Below, piece by piece: positions 15,326 to 24,715 of a stretch of DNA of 64,000 bases. Source of the DNA: Nitratireductor thuwali (GTDB taxonomy: Bacteria > Pseudomonadota > Alphaproteobacteria > Rhizobiales > Rhizobiaceae); assembly GCF_036621415.1 (NCBI RefSeq), contig NZ_CP030941.1, forward strand, positions 2,354,001 through 2,418,000, given 5' to 3'. Position 1 is the stretch's first letter, and the number at the start of each line of letters is the position of its first letter. Under the pieces are notes generated by a model, which did no database searches, had not been told where the DNA came from, and saw only the letters and a list, made by a program, of their open reading frames with translations. The position numbers were made by a program, and so were the translations under genes.

Positions 15326-18030
15326 AACTGCGGTCGCTTGCGCTGAATCAGTTCAAGAAGTTCACCAGCCCGGTGCGGCTCGATGGCATTGCGGACGGGC
15401 TGAATGTCATCGTCGGTCCCAATGAGATGGGTAAATCGACGCTGCTTGAAGCGCTCCGGGCGGCGCTGTTTGAGAAATACAGCTCGAAGGCTCAGCCGAT
15501 TACGGCGTTGCAGAACGATCGCAACCAGGCCGGGCCGGTTGTCGAGCTTGCCTTTGAGCTGGATGACGGCGTGTACCGCATAACGAAACGCTTCGTCAAA
15601 AAGCCCTATGCCCGATTGTCGTGCCCCGATGGGCGAACGCTGGAAGGCGATGCTGCCGAAGATGTCCTGCGCGATTTGCTGGGGTTCGATGAGCCGGGAA
15701 AAACTGGCGCCAAAGCCGAAACGCTTGGCATGTGGAATGTGCTGTGGGTTCAACAGGGCCACTCGTTCGGTGCGCTCGACCTGCCGCAAAGCGCTAGAGC
15801 TAATCTGCATAGTGCCTTGGAATCCGAGGTTGGCACGGTGCTCGGCGGCCGTCGCGGCCGGGCGCTTCCGCAGGCCATCGAAAAGCAGCTTGGCGAACTG
15901 GTCACGGGCGGCGGCAAGCCGCGCGGCGCGTACAAGGAACTGATCGACAACACCGAAACTCTGCAAACCGATCTTGCGGATTTACAGGGCCGCCGCGAAG
16001 AGCTGTCCAGAACACTCGATCAGCTTGAGCAAGCGCAGGAGACGCTGGCGCGCCTGTCCACCGGCGATCGCGACGAAGCCGATGAGACGGAACTGGCGGA
16101 TGCCCGGAAGCGCCACGGTCATTTGGCGGAACTGGAAGCGCGTATCGCCGCAGCGGACAGCGATCTTGCTCTGAAACAGCGCAATCTTGAGCAGGCCAAC
16201 CAGGCCCTGGTCGCGCGCACCGCGTTAAGACAGGCTATTGCTGACGAAGAGGAGGCTGTGGAAACGGCCCGCAAGGGGCTAGATGATGTACGTGGCCGGG
16301 AAAAAGAGGCCCGTGCGCGGCTCGACCAGTTGCGGACCGCGGTCCGTGAAGCCGAGGCCGGCGTTACCACGGCAGATGACGCGGTATCCCATCAGCGGCG
16401 TATATTGGCAGCCGTCGAACGCAAGGGTCGCATTCGTGAGCTCGAAGGACGGCACGAAAAAGCGGCGGCGGCGGAAGAACGGCAACGCAAGGCCCGGCAA
16501 GAGGCTGCCGCCATTCTTGTCACAGACGAAACCCTGACGGAAATCCGCGATGCCGCGAAAGCTCTCGAGACCATCGACAGCCGCCTAAGCGCCGCCGCCA
16601 CGCGCATTACGTTCGATATGGCAGCCGATGCCTTGTCGGGAATTGAAGTTGATGGCCGCAAGGTGGCCATCGATGACCCGCCCGTTCAGGCAATCGGTCC
16701 GACGACGATTACGATACCCGGCCAGGGCCGCATCACGGTCGAACCGGCGGTCAAGGACCGGGACAAGCTGCGCGATCAGCAACGCGAAGCGAGAACCGCT
16801 CTTGAGACCGCCTTGCAGACCGGGGGCGTGAAAACTGTCGATGACGCCGAAGAGCAGCACAGGAGACGGCAGAAGCTGGTGCAGGATGGAGAACTCGCCC
16901 GTCAGGAAGCCGTGCTGCATGCGCCGGCCACGGACGATCACGACGCCGGGGCCGAGGCGCTGGCGGGTTATATAGAGAGTTTGCAACTCATCCTGACGCG
17001 CGATCTCGCCGATCTTGAAATTGATACGCTTCCCGCAAAGCAGGAGGCCGACACGGCGCTGCGCGCCGCCCTTGAACAGGCCGAAGAGGCCCGAAGCGCC
17101 GTGGACATGGCCAGGGCAGCCCTCGGCGGTCCCGAAGATGCGTTGGGCGCACTTCAGACTCAACTCGGAACCGTCAGAACGCGATATGACGACAGCGGCG
17201 TCCGGTTGGAAAAGCGGCGCGCAGAGTTGGCGGCCGCCGAAGAAAATCAGGCGGACACCGCCCTGCAAGCCGCGATCGACGCCGCCGAAAAGGCAGTGTC
17301 AGACCAGGAAGATGCCATTGCCAGTCTCAAGGATCAGCGCACGGACGAAACCCTTCCTCAACTCGAAGCCCGCATCGGCCGTCTCGAACAGGCGTTAAGG
17401 GATCGCCGTGAAAAACGTGGCAACCTCAAGGAAACCATCGCCGGCCTGCGTTCTCATATCGAAGTCCTCGAAGGTGCCGGTTTGGACGAGGCCATTGAAC
17501 AAAAAGCCCGTGAGCTGGAACGCGCGACGGACGAGCGCCACCGCGCCGACCGGGAAGTCCAGGTATTAAACTTGTTGCTGACCACCCTGCGGGCTGCCGA
17601 ACAGGAGGCGAAGGAGCGTTACCTGTCTCCCGTGCTCAACCGCGTGCGGCCGTATTTGCAGCTCCTTTTTCCGGGCGCCGAAATCACAATCGACGAAGAC
17701 TTGCGTATCGTCGGCGTCACCAGGGAGGCCGGATACGAGGAAGCCTTCCATCATCTAAGTATGGGGACCCAGGAGCAGATCGCGGTTCTGATTCGGCTCG
17801 CTTTTGCCGAAATGTTGGTCGAACAGGGCCATCCGGCAACCGTCATACTGGATGATGCGCTCGTGTTCTCCGACGACCACCGCATGAACCGGATGTTCGA
17901 CATACTGAACATGGCCGCGCGCAACGTTCAGGTCGTCATCTTCACATGCCGCGAGCAGCTCTTCGAGGAGCTGGGTGGTCGGCAGCTCTCACTACAAGCC
18001 GGGAGCGCGGAGGAACTGGTATCGGCATGA
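15322..18030 (+). CDS. SbcC/Rad50-like ATPase without zinc hook
   Basis: A 902-residue SMC-type ATPase. Walker A is GPNEMGKST (residues 32-40), the signature LSMGTQEQ is near 812 and Walker B VILDDALVF near 841. Long coiled coils join these. At the coil tip, where Rad50 carries CxxC, there is a short beta-rich insert (VDGRKVAIDDPPVQAIGPTT, then GQGRITVEP) and no cysteine pair. It should dock with the upstream nuclease and open or process DNA ends in an ATP-dependent way. It belongs to the COG0419 group seen in mobile elements rather than to housekeeping sbcC. Confidence 0.82.
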   Translation: MKLRSLALNQFKKFTSPVRLDGIADGLNVIVGPNEMGKSTLLEALRAALFEKYSSKAQPITALQNDRNQAGPVVELAFELDDGVYRITKRFVKKPYARLSCPDGRTLEGDAAEDVLRDLLGFDEPGKTGAKAETLGMWNVLWVQQGHSFGALDLPQSARANLHSALESEVGTVLGGRRGRALPQAIEKQLGELVTGGGKPRGAYKELIDNTETLQTDLADLQGRREELSRTLDQLEQAQETLARLSTGDRDEADETELADARKRHGHLAELEARIAAADSDLALKQRNLEQANQALVARTALRQAIADEEEAVETARKGLDDVRGREKEARARLDQLRTAVREAEAGVTTADDAVSHQRRILAAVERKGRIRELEGRHEKAAAAEERQRKARQEAAAILVTDETLTEIRDAAKALETIDSRLSAAATRITFDMAADALSGIEVDGRKVAIDDPPVQAIGPTTITIPGQGRITVEPAVKDRDKLRDQQREARTALETALQTGGVKTVDDAEEQHRRRQKLVQDGELARQEAVLHAPATDDHDAGAEALAGYIESLQLILTRDLADLEIDTLPAKQEADTALRAALEQAEEARSAVDMARAALGGPEDALGALQTQLGTVRTRYDDSGVRLEKRRAELAAAEENQADTALQAAIDAAEKAVSDQEDAIASLKDQRTDETLPQLEARIGRLEQALRDRREKRGNLKETIAGLRSHIEVLEGAGLDEAIEQKARELERATDERHRADREVQVLNLLLTTLRAAEQEAKERYLSPVLNRVRPYLQLLFPGAEITIDEDLRIVGVTREAGYEEAFHHLSMGTQEQIAVLIRLAFAEMLVEQGHPATVILDDALVFSDDHRMNRMFDILNMAARNVQVVIFTCREQLFEELGGRQLSLQAGSAEELVSA

Positions 18031-18098
18031 TGACAAAAGGATCGCCGAGCACGACCAGATATAAGGAATTATAACAATAGGATGGCCTGGCGGGGGAT

Positions 18099-19919
18099 AT
18101 GCACTTAAGCCAACTTCAACTCACAAATTTTCGTTCATTCGCCGAAGAGCAGGTTACGTTTGAGCGCAGCTTGACGGTGCTCGTTGGTGAAAACAACGGC
18201 GGCAAGAGTAATCTTATTGACGCCATCCGTCTTGTTTCGACGCCATTGAGCGGGCGCCGGGAACTCTATTGCGAACAGACAGACATACGCTTTGGGACCG
18301 CGACCCGAGCGTTCAGCATTCAGGCAATCTTTGAGGACCTGACACCGCCGCAGCAGGGACGCCTCATCTCGGCAGCAACCGACGATACGCTGAACGCGGC
18401 CTGCTTCGGCCTCACATATGAGGCCACCGGCAAACAATCACATATTCGCCCCAACCTGTGGGCAGGCCGCTTCAAAACGCCGCCGGAATCCGGCGCCCAT
18501 GAAATGATCCGGCATGTCTATCTGCCGCCCTTGCGCGACGCCAAACGTGCTCTCGCGTCAGGCAATCCGACCCGTATCCATGCGTTGCTGAACCACTTTC
18601 TCGGCGACCGCGATCCCGACGAGATTGCCGGAAAACTGGCCCGCACCAGTGACGATCAGCTTCTTAAAGACGTGGACCTCGCCGTGGCCGGTGGTCTCGA
18701 CATTCTGACCACAGGAGTCAGGCGGCAAAGCGCCAGCCTCGGCTTCAATACGGACGAAAAGCTGATCGATATTGCCCGCGACCTGCGATTCAAACTCGCC
18801 GATCACGGCATCGCCCCGGAGGACCTTCAATACTCCGGGCACGGCTTTGCCAATCTTCTCTACATGGCGACGATCGCGGTCGAGCTGGAAAAGACCGACA
18901 ATGCCGAACTCACCTTATTTCTTGTCGAAGAGCCCGAAGCCCATCTTCATCCCCAGCTCCAGGCAGCAGTATTGAATTTTCTTGAAGAGCGGGCCGCGCA
19001 GTCGCTCAAACCGAAGGAAGACCAAAACGCGCCGGCGGGCCATCTACAGGTTGTTGTCGCTACGCACTCGCCGAATTTGTCGGCCTGGGTCCCAAGCAAG
19101 AATCTGGTATTCGTGCGGTCGGTTGCGCCCATCAGCGGAAAGAACGAAGGAACGGCGCAACAGGGGAGCGAACAAACCGAACATTCGGAAACGCCGCACG
19201 CGGTGGTTGCGCCGCGTGCGCAGTCTCGCTGCATTCCGCTTTCCAAGCTTGATTTGAGCGATCCGGAACGCCGCAAAATCGACCGCTATCTTGATGTGAC
19301 CAAATCCGCCCTGCTCTTCGGTGGACGGGTCCTCTTGGTTGAAGGTATTGCCGAGGCATTGTTGCTGCCGGTCATCGCCAAACACCATGTCCTGAAAGAT
19401 AACCCCTCGGCCTTTCGCACATTTCGGTCAGCCGTCTTCGTCCCGATAGACGGCGTGGATTTCAGCCCGTATGCGAAAGCGCTGCTATCGCCCTTTAACG
19501 ATGTTCGTATTGCTGATCGTCTTGTGATTATTACGGACGGCGATAAGCAGACCGTCACCGCCGACAAACCGCTTCCCGGCGGCAATCGCAAATCCGCGCT
19601 CGACGCACTGGCTGCCGAAAGAGGCGCCGGCGCGGTGTTGGACGTCTTCACAAACACCTATTCGCTCGAAACCGAACTCGTGGCAGCAGGCAATGCAGAC
19701 TGCCTGAAGGCCGTGTACCTGGGTTTGCATCCGCAATCGGAAGACAAGTGGAACGAGGCTGTGGCGAAGACGGGCGACGACCGGGCCCGTGCGATACAGG
19801 ACCTCTTTAAGACAACGCCCAAGGGAGATTTTGCGCAGCTTCTAGCGGAGAAGGCCGCCAGCCCGTCTTTTGTCGTGCCAGATTACATCCGGCAGGCGAT
19901 CGAGGCGCTTGTGAAATGA
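18099..19919 (+). CDS. gajA: Class 2 OLD-family ATP-dependent endonuclease (GajA-like)
   Basis: A 606-residue OLD protein: ABC-type ATPase (Walker A GENNGGKSN, residues 30-38; Walker B LFLVEEPEAHLHP around 277; H-loop ATHSPNLSA) followed by a Toprim nuclease domain (LLVEGIAEALLLPVI with Glu415, IDGVDF, and IITDGDK with Asp480/Asp482). A UvrD-like helicase overlaps it downstream, the arrangement that defines class 2 OLD proteins and Gabija. GajA tetramers nick specific DNA when nucleotide pools fall during phage attack. The symbol is given by family and context; a separate OLD system related to Gabija is possible. A 68-bp spacer separates it from the SbcC-like gene. Confidence 0.75.
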   Translation: MHLSQLQLTNFRSFAEEQVTFERSLTVLVGENNGGKSNLIDAIRLVSTPLSGRRELYCEQTDIRFGTATRAFSIQAIFEDLTPPQQGRLISAATDDTLNAACFGLTYEATGKQSHIRPNLWAGRFKTPPESGAHEMIRHVYLPPLRDAKRALASGNPTRIHALLNHFLGDRDPDEIAGKLARTSDDQLLKDVDLAVAGGLDILTTGVRRQSASLGFNTDEKLIDIARDLRFKLADHGIAPEDLQYSGHGFANLLYMATIAVELEKTDNAELTLFLVEEPEAHLHPQLQAAVLNFLEERAAQSLKPKEDQNAPAGHLQVVVATHSPNLSAWVPSKNLVFVRSVAPISGKNEGTAQQGSEQTEHSETPHAVVAPRAQSRCIPLSKLDLSDPERRKIDRYLDVTKSALLFGGRVLLVEGIAEALLLPVIAKHHVLKDNPSAFRTFRSAVFVPIDGVDFSPYAKALLSPFNDVRIADRLVIITDGDKQTVTADKPLPGGNRKSALDALAAERGAGAVLDVFTNTYSLETELVAAGNADCLKAVYLGLHPQSEDKWNEAVAKTGDDRARAIQDLFKTTPKGDFAQLLAEKAASPSFVVPDYIRQAIEALVK

Positions 19920-21664
19920 AACCGCAAGCCTTTCAGCCCACCCAGGAACAACAGGACATTATCGATCATGACGGCTCCGCCTTTGTGACGGCATGTCCTG
20001 GCGCCGGCAAGACGCGGGTTATGACCGAACGCGCGCGGCGCTTGTTCGCTGACATGCCGGCGGGCCGGGGCGTGGCGTTCCTGTCATTTACGCAGGGTGC
20101 CATTTTCGAGCTGGAAACACGGCTCCGGGAAGAAGGGATACTGCCTTCGCCCGTGTTTCCGAGCTTCATCGGCACGTTTGACAGTTTCGTCTGGCAGTTT
20201 CTTGTCGCGCCCTTCGGCATTTCGAATTGCGATGTTCGGCCGCGCCTGATCGCCGATATCGCAGACCTTGCCGTGACGCCCTTCAACGGCGCCCATCCCT
20301 TGCCGCTATCCTGCTTTTGTCCGGTTACCGGGACAATATTCGCGCAGGCAGCGAAACAGCGCGGATTCGACCTTTCCCAAAAGTCCAACCAGCAGATCCA
20401 GGCCTATGTCACAGCGGCGGCGAGTATCCGCGCCGGTCTGCGGACGCGCGGACAACTAGGGTTTGATGAGGCGCGGGGCGTTGCGCTCGAACGGCTTAGA
20501 GACGCCGCGGCCGCGCCCCGCATTGCGGCCGCCCTGGCGGGCCGGTTCAGCGAAGTCATCGTAGACGAAGCGCAAGACTGTAATCCTGACGATCTGCATA
20601 TCATTTCATGGCTGCGGGATTCGGGACTGCCGGTGAAAGTCGTATGCGACCCGCACCAATCGATCTATGAATTTCGCGGTGGTGTTACAGACCAGCTTTT
20701 TGCGTTTGCCGAGACCTTTGACGAAGAGGGCCGCAAAGCTCTGACCGGAAACTTCCGGTCGGCGCCCAATGTATGCAAGACCACGGCGCAGTTCCGCCCA
20801 CTCGCATCGCGTTCCGCACCGGATGAACCGCTCGGTCGCCACAAGGACGATGCCACACCGGTTCTCATCCTGTCCTATCCCGGCACCGCCGTTCCGGCGG
20901 CGATCGGGACGGCCTTTTGTGAACAGGTGGCACAAGCGGAGATCGACCTTGCCGAGTCTCCGGTCATTGCCGCGACCAAAGCCAGCGGCGCCGCCGCTGC
21001 AGGACAGCCGCGTCCGAGCAAAAGACGGGACCGGTCCGTGCGCCTCGCCCAGGCCGTGACGGATTTTCATTTTGCGGCCGGCTTCAACGATATGAAGACG
21101 GCGATCGACCAGATGCACCACATCCTGCTGGAGCTAGAGGGACGCCTGGGTGATCTCTCCTACCGGCAGTATCTTGCCGACAACGAGATCGAACAGGCGA
21201 GCTGGCGTCCCCAGGTCCTGTTTCTCCTGCGGGCGCTGCGCTTCGACCCTTCAAAACATGCCGATGCCAAAGCGTGGCATGCCGCTACCAAGGAATTGCT
21301 ATCCCGGCATCTGACCTTGAACGACGGACCGTCACTGTCTCAAAGGCTTAAATGGAACAACGCCGTTTCCGCCGTGCTCGCGGCCGTTCCGGCAGCGACA
21401 GCGATGCCCCGCACAATACACGCGGTCAAAGGCATGGAATTTCCGGCCGTATGCGTCGTAACTACGGCTCCCACCCTCAAGAGCATACTCAACTACTTGG
21501 AAACAGGAGAACCTGCAGACAATGCCGAAGATGCCCGCAAGCTCTATGTCGCGGCGTCGCGTGCGGAAAAGTTACTCATGATCGCGGCGCCCCGGAGCCA
21601 AACTCAACGACTAGCTACCCATTTGAGGGCCCAAGGAGCGTTAGTGGAAATCCTTGAATTGTAA
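19916..21664 (+). CDS. gajB: UvrD-like SF1 helicase (GajB-like)
   Basis: A 582-residue superfamily 1A helicase, longer than the classic GajB of about 490. Motifs: Q (FQPTQEQQDII), I (ACPGAGKTRVM), II (VIVDEAQD), III (VCDPHQSIYEFRG), IV (LTGNFRS), V (TIHAVKGMEFPAV) and VI (KLYVAASRAEKLL). ATG 19916 overlaps the GajA-like stop. GajB senses DNA termini made by GajA and in Gabija hydrolyses (d)NTP and aids DNA degradation. An intergenic run of 68 bp then separates it from the convergent Argonaute gene. Confidence 0.78.
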   Translation: MKPQAFQPTQEQQDIIDHDGSAFVTACPGAGKTRVMTERARRLFADMPAGRGVAFLSFTQGAIFELETRLREEGILPSPVFPSFIGTFDSFVWQFLVAPFGISNCDVRPRLIADIADLAVTPFNGAHPLPLSCFCPVTGTIFAQAAKQRGFDLSQKSNQQIQAYVTAAASIRAGLRTRGQLGFDEARGVALERLRDAAAAPRIAAALAGRFSEVIVDEAQDCNPDDLHIISWLRDSGLPVKVVCDPHQSIYEFRGGVTDQLFAFAETFDEEGRKALTGNFRSAPNVCKTTAQFRPLASRSAPDEPLGRHKDDATPVLILSYPGTAVPAAIGTAFCEQVAQAEIDLAESPVIAATKASGAAAAGQPRPSKRRDRSVRLAQAVTDFHFAAGFNDMKTAIDQMHHILLELEGRLGDLSYRQYLADNEIEQASWRPQVLFLLRALRFDPSKHADAKAWHAATKELLSRHLTLNDGPSLSQRLKWNNAVSAVLAAVPAATAMPRTIHAVKGMEFPAVCVVTTAPTLKSILNYLETGEPADNAEDARKLYVAASRAEKLLMIAAPRSQTQRLATHLRAQGALVEILEL

Positions 21665-21732
21665 GATTGCGAGCTTGTGTTGGGCACTCGGAATAGAGTG
21701 GCAGTCGAAAGGACGGGTTTTGCTCATTTGTT

Positions 21733-23295
21733 CTAGATGTAGAATTTGAACGGAAGCTTAGGCTCTCCATCCATCGGCGCGGAAATGAGGACATCTCCGA
21801 CCGCGTTGGCGAAACGGATCGTCACCGGTAATCGATCATTGTGAAGGCACGAATTGAAGTTGATCTTCGTGAGCCCGAGCACGTCGGCGAGGACCGTCGT
21901 CAATGGGCACTCGCCGCGAAGAACGCGAACCGAAATCGGGTTCGGGGTCTCAGGCCCCATATAGGTATCCAGCCGTGGCACATAGCCCGAGGTCCACAGC
22001 AGTGCGTGGCGTTCGCCAATCTGCAGCGCCGTGCCGCGAATGACGGGATACTCTCCAGGCCGATAGAGCTTCAGGTCATCACGAGCCTCGGCAATCTGCA
22101 CACCGACGAGGTTGGTTTCATCTCCGCAGGCGGACGAAAAACCGCGCCATTCGTTGTCGGTAAAGGCGGACTTCGCGTGGATGAAGAGTTCGGTTGGTGG
22201 GCCATCGTGCAGGCGGGTGTACTCGCCAACCACCATCTTGATGAGGTTCCTTGCGGCATCCTTATCAAGGTGGAACTGCTTCGTATCGGTCTGGAACCAA
22301 GGGCCGAGCGCGCCGCGGAAGACCACGCCTTCCCCGTCAGCGAGAAACATTTGGGCTGCGCAGCAGGCATGACGCTTGTCGCTTGTTAGTTCGCTGCGTT
22401 TGTAGACCAGTCCGACATAACAGACACCCGGTCGAACATCGGCCAACTGCCAAGGCTTCCCGCCAGCCTTGTAGTAGGCGCCTGTTCCCAGCTTCCAGGC
22501 GATAGTCGCAGGATCCTCGATGCGTCTGATCGGCATGCCGCTCTCGCGACGGAAATCGCCGGGCGCCAGCGTCGTTTCACGAACGATCTGCGTGACAATC
22601 CGCTCCTTGAGGAGTCGTGCCTTTAGTTGCCGGCGGAAATGGGTCGCATATTGATAGACTTCGGCTTCGCGCTCGTCCTCGCCAAACAAGGTCGGTTGGC
22701 GCTGCAGCTCCTTTGCACGACGCTGGGAGATCGTCACTTCGCCCGCAACGCGATCGTCACGCCTGACCGTCGATTTCGGCCTGCCGAGTTCATAGACTTT
22801 TTCGGGAATGACGACGAACCAGAACTGTGGCGCGCTTTCGAGGCGATTGTTCTCGGCGACGAGGCGCGACACGAACAAGTCAACAGTGTTGCGCACCGCC
22901 TCATGACGGTTCGCGATCCTAAGCGTTTGTTCGATTTCATCGGGATCAAGAGTATCGATGATGCATGGTGGTTCAATGGGCCAGTCTGCATGGAAAGCCG
23001 CCGCAAAGCCGGGAAACGGAACATGCTGTGGTTCGACAGCGCGCGAACGCGGCCCGGGCGGCGGGATATCGATGAATCCTGCCATTGATTGTGCCCAGGC
23101 TTTGAAGCGACCTACGCCATCCGGTGTGCCAATCACCCCGTATCGGATCGTTGGCAGTTCCTTTGTGTCCCCGACAGGGCCATAGAGGTAGAGGCCGTCG
23201 CGGGGATAGACGAGGTGCTGACCGTAGCGGAATTCAAGTTGGGGCTCTTCCAGATAGAGCATCTGAGGCTTGAAGGATCGCGGCCTAGTCGTCAT
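21733..23295 (-). CDS. Short prokaryotic Argonaute (MID-PIWI) of a SPARTA system
   Basis: A 520-residue short pAgo. It has the family start LEEPQLEFRYGQHLVYPRDG, a MID-like stretch (APQFWFVVIPEKVYELGRP) and a PIWI domain ending in NFNSCLHNDRLPVTIRFA and LPFKFYI. N and PAZ domains are absent, and I do not see an intact DEDX tetrad, as expected for catalytically dead short pAgos. With the adjoining TIR-APAZ protein it should form the guide RNA/target DNA sensing complex whose NADase kills cells carrying invading plasmids. ATG 23295 has GAGGAGGCAGGCG upstream and overlaps the TIR-APAZ end by 11 bp; earlier in-frame ATGs lie inside that gene. Confidence 0.88.
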   Translation of the reverse strand: MTTRPRSFKPQMLYLEEPQLEFRYGQHLVYPRDGLYLYGPVGDTKELPTIRYGVIGTPDGVGRFKAWAQSMAGFIDIPPPGPRSRAVEPQHVPFPGFAAAFHADWPIEPPCIIDTLDPDEIEQTLRIANRHEAVRNTVDLFVSRLVAENNRLESAPQFWFVVIPEKVYELGRPKSTVRRDDRVAGEVTISQRRAKELQRQPTLFGEDEREAEVYQYATHFRRQLKARLLKERIVTQIVRETTLAPGDFRRESGMPIRRIEDPATIAWKLGTGAYYKAGGKPWQLADVRPGVCYVGLVYKRSELTSDKRHACCAAQMFLADGEGVVFRGALGPWFQTDTKQFHLDKDAARNLIKMVVGEYTRLHDGPPTELFIHAKSAFTDNEWRGFSSACGDETNLVGVQIAEARDDLKLYRPGEYPVIRGTALQIGERHALLWTSGYVPRLDTYMGPETPNPISVRVLRGECPLTTVLADVLGLTKINFNSCLHNDRLPVTIRFANAVGDVLISAPMDGEPKLPFKFYI

Positions 23296-24715
23296 CGCCT
23301 GCCTCCTCGGAGCCCCCGTCGCCGCCTTGGCTACCGGATTCATCCGGTTCGTCATCGTCGCTGGGATCGTCGTCATCGGGTTCGGGAGCTTCCTCCTCGA
23401 CCGGAAGACTGATCGGCACCTGCCAGGAAATCGGCGGTAGGCCGAGCACAATCCCTTCTTCAGAGCTGACCGGCACGGAGAGCGAATCCTTTCCGTCGGC
23501 AAGCCAGTGCAGGAAGGCGAGCAGCATGTCCCGCCAACGGGCATTGCGCCATGTCTTGGCAAAGGAGCGGCGGAGCCGATGCATTTTGGCGGGGTCGTCA
23601 AATGGCTTGTGGCCATCCTCAGTGAAGACGAGGCGGCTGACGATCCGAACATGGTGCTGTGGCGCTGAGCGAGCGGCGACGCTCACGCCGAAATGCCAGT
23701 TCATTTGCCGCTTGACCGACACCCCTTGTATTTGCCGAAGACCAGCGACATCGCCCCAACGAAAGGCAATCTTTGTCGTCGGCACGACGTCGACGGGCCC
23801 CCACCAAGCCAGTTGGGTGCCGGACAATTCGTAGGAACGAAGGCCGCGCTCAGTGAACAATTTTTCAAACGCTTGGCGAGCCAGGTCGCTGAACTGATTG
23901 CGGGCGTCGAGTCGTTCGATCCCGATCTTGTCCCAACCGGTGTTTAGGAAGCCGGCGACGCGACGCTGTGCCTTCTGGCCAATCGGTAGGTTCGGCCCAA
24001 AGTGGTCCTGCAGGTCATGGATGCGGGTGAAGGAAAGAAAGCCTCGTTGGAATGGTCGCAGAGGCCACGGTGCATCTTTCATCGCGGCCTGGGCTCGACG
24101 TTCGGATACCTGACCCTTAAATTCGTAGTAGCGGATATTCTCCGGCAACTGCTCGATCGAGAGCCAGTTTGAGATCAGGCGTTCGGGCTGGGAGACAAGG
24201 GTCTTGCCGTGGACGAGCTGGACTTCCCGCCAGATTGATTCGCCGCCGCTCGCATTGTGGGGCACATGATAGGTTTCCTGCAGCGTCTCCAGCAGCTCCG
24301 AGAGGCCGCGCGCCCAGCCGTGTGTGAAGTCAATATACTGCGCATGGGCGATCAGAAACGGCGCCTCGAAGGGTTCCATGCGCAGCGGAATGATGAAGGC
24401 GTTGTCGCCAACCTTGCGCGCGACCTCGGAGGCGATTTGGATTTCGTTGCGAACACCCTGCTTGTCGACTGCGCGGGGATTGGCGACCAGCAACATCTTG
24501 CAGGCACGCTGGCGAAGCGCGTTTTCGAGTTTGCGCTGCCAGTCGTCACCGCCCTTCAGGCGGAGCACGTCGGCCCAGACCTCGTAACCCATGGCGGCAA
24601 GTTTGGCGCCAAGCCAGATTGTGAACGCGTTGTCTTCGGGAGCGGCGTGGCTGATGAAGATGGCCTCACGCGGCGCATCCTTCGCTTCCGGCTCTGTATT
24701 TGGCGGTGGCGTCAT
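23285..24715 (-). CDS. TIR-APAZ protein of a SPARTA system
   Basis: A 476-residue protein. TIR domain, residues 16-150: AIFISHAAPEDNAFTIWLGA, GYEVWADVLRLKGGDDW, then QRKLENALRQ with Glu64 as probable NADase catalytic residue. The APAZ part (about 160-435) should clamp the Argonaute. The last 40 residues are an acidic low-complexity tail (EEEAPEPDDDDPSDDD...). Known SPARTA complexes use an acidic C-terminal tail to block the nucleic-acid channel before activation. Start ATG 24715 overlaps the AbiEii stop, ATGA at 24712-24715. TIR-APAZ with a short pAgo forms SPARTA; here it is translationally coupled to an AbiE pair. Confidence 0.9.
   Translation of the reverse strand: MTPPPNTEPEAKDAPREAIFISHAAPEDNAFTIWLGAKLAAMGYEVWADVLRLKGGDDWQRKLENALRQRACKMLLVANPRAVDKQGVRNEIQIASEVARKVGDNAFIIPLRMEPFEAPFLIAHAQYIDFTHGWARGLSELLETLQETYHVPHNASGGESIWREVQLVHGKTLVSQPERLISNWLSIEQLPENIRYYEFKGQVSERRAQAAMKDAPWPLRPFQRGFLSFTRIHDLQDHFGPNLPIGQKAQRRVAGFLNTGWDKIGIERLDARNQFSDLARQAFEKLFTERGLRSYELSGTQLAWWGPVDVVPTTKIAFRWGDVAGLRQIQGVSVKRQMNWHFGVSVAARSAPQHHVRIVSRLVFTEDGHKPFDDPAKMHRLRRSFAKTWRNARWRDMLLAFLHWLADGKDSLSVPVSSEEGIVLGLPPISWQVPISLPVEEEAPEPDDDDPSDDDEPDESGSQGGDGGSEEAGDDD

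Noticed and set aside
18099..21664. Retron/PARIS-type OLD toxin
   Set aside because: The helicase partner with full SF1 motifs fits class 2 OLD (Gabija-like) and no reverse transcriptase or AriB-like partner is present.
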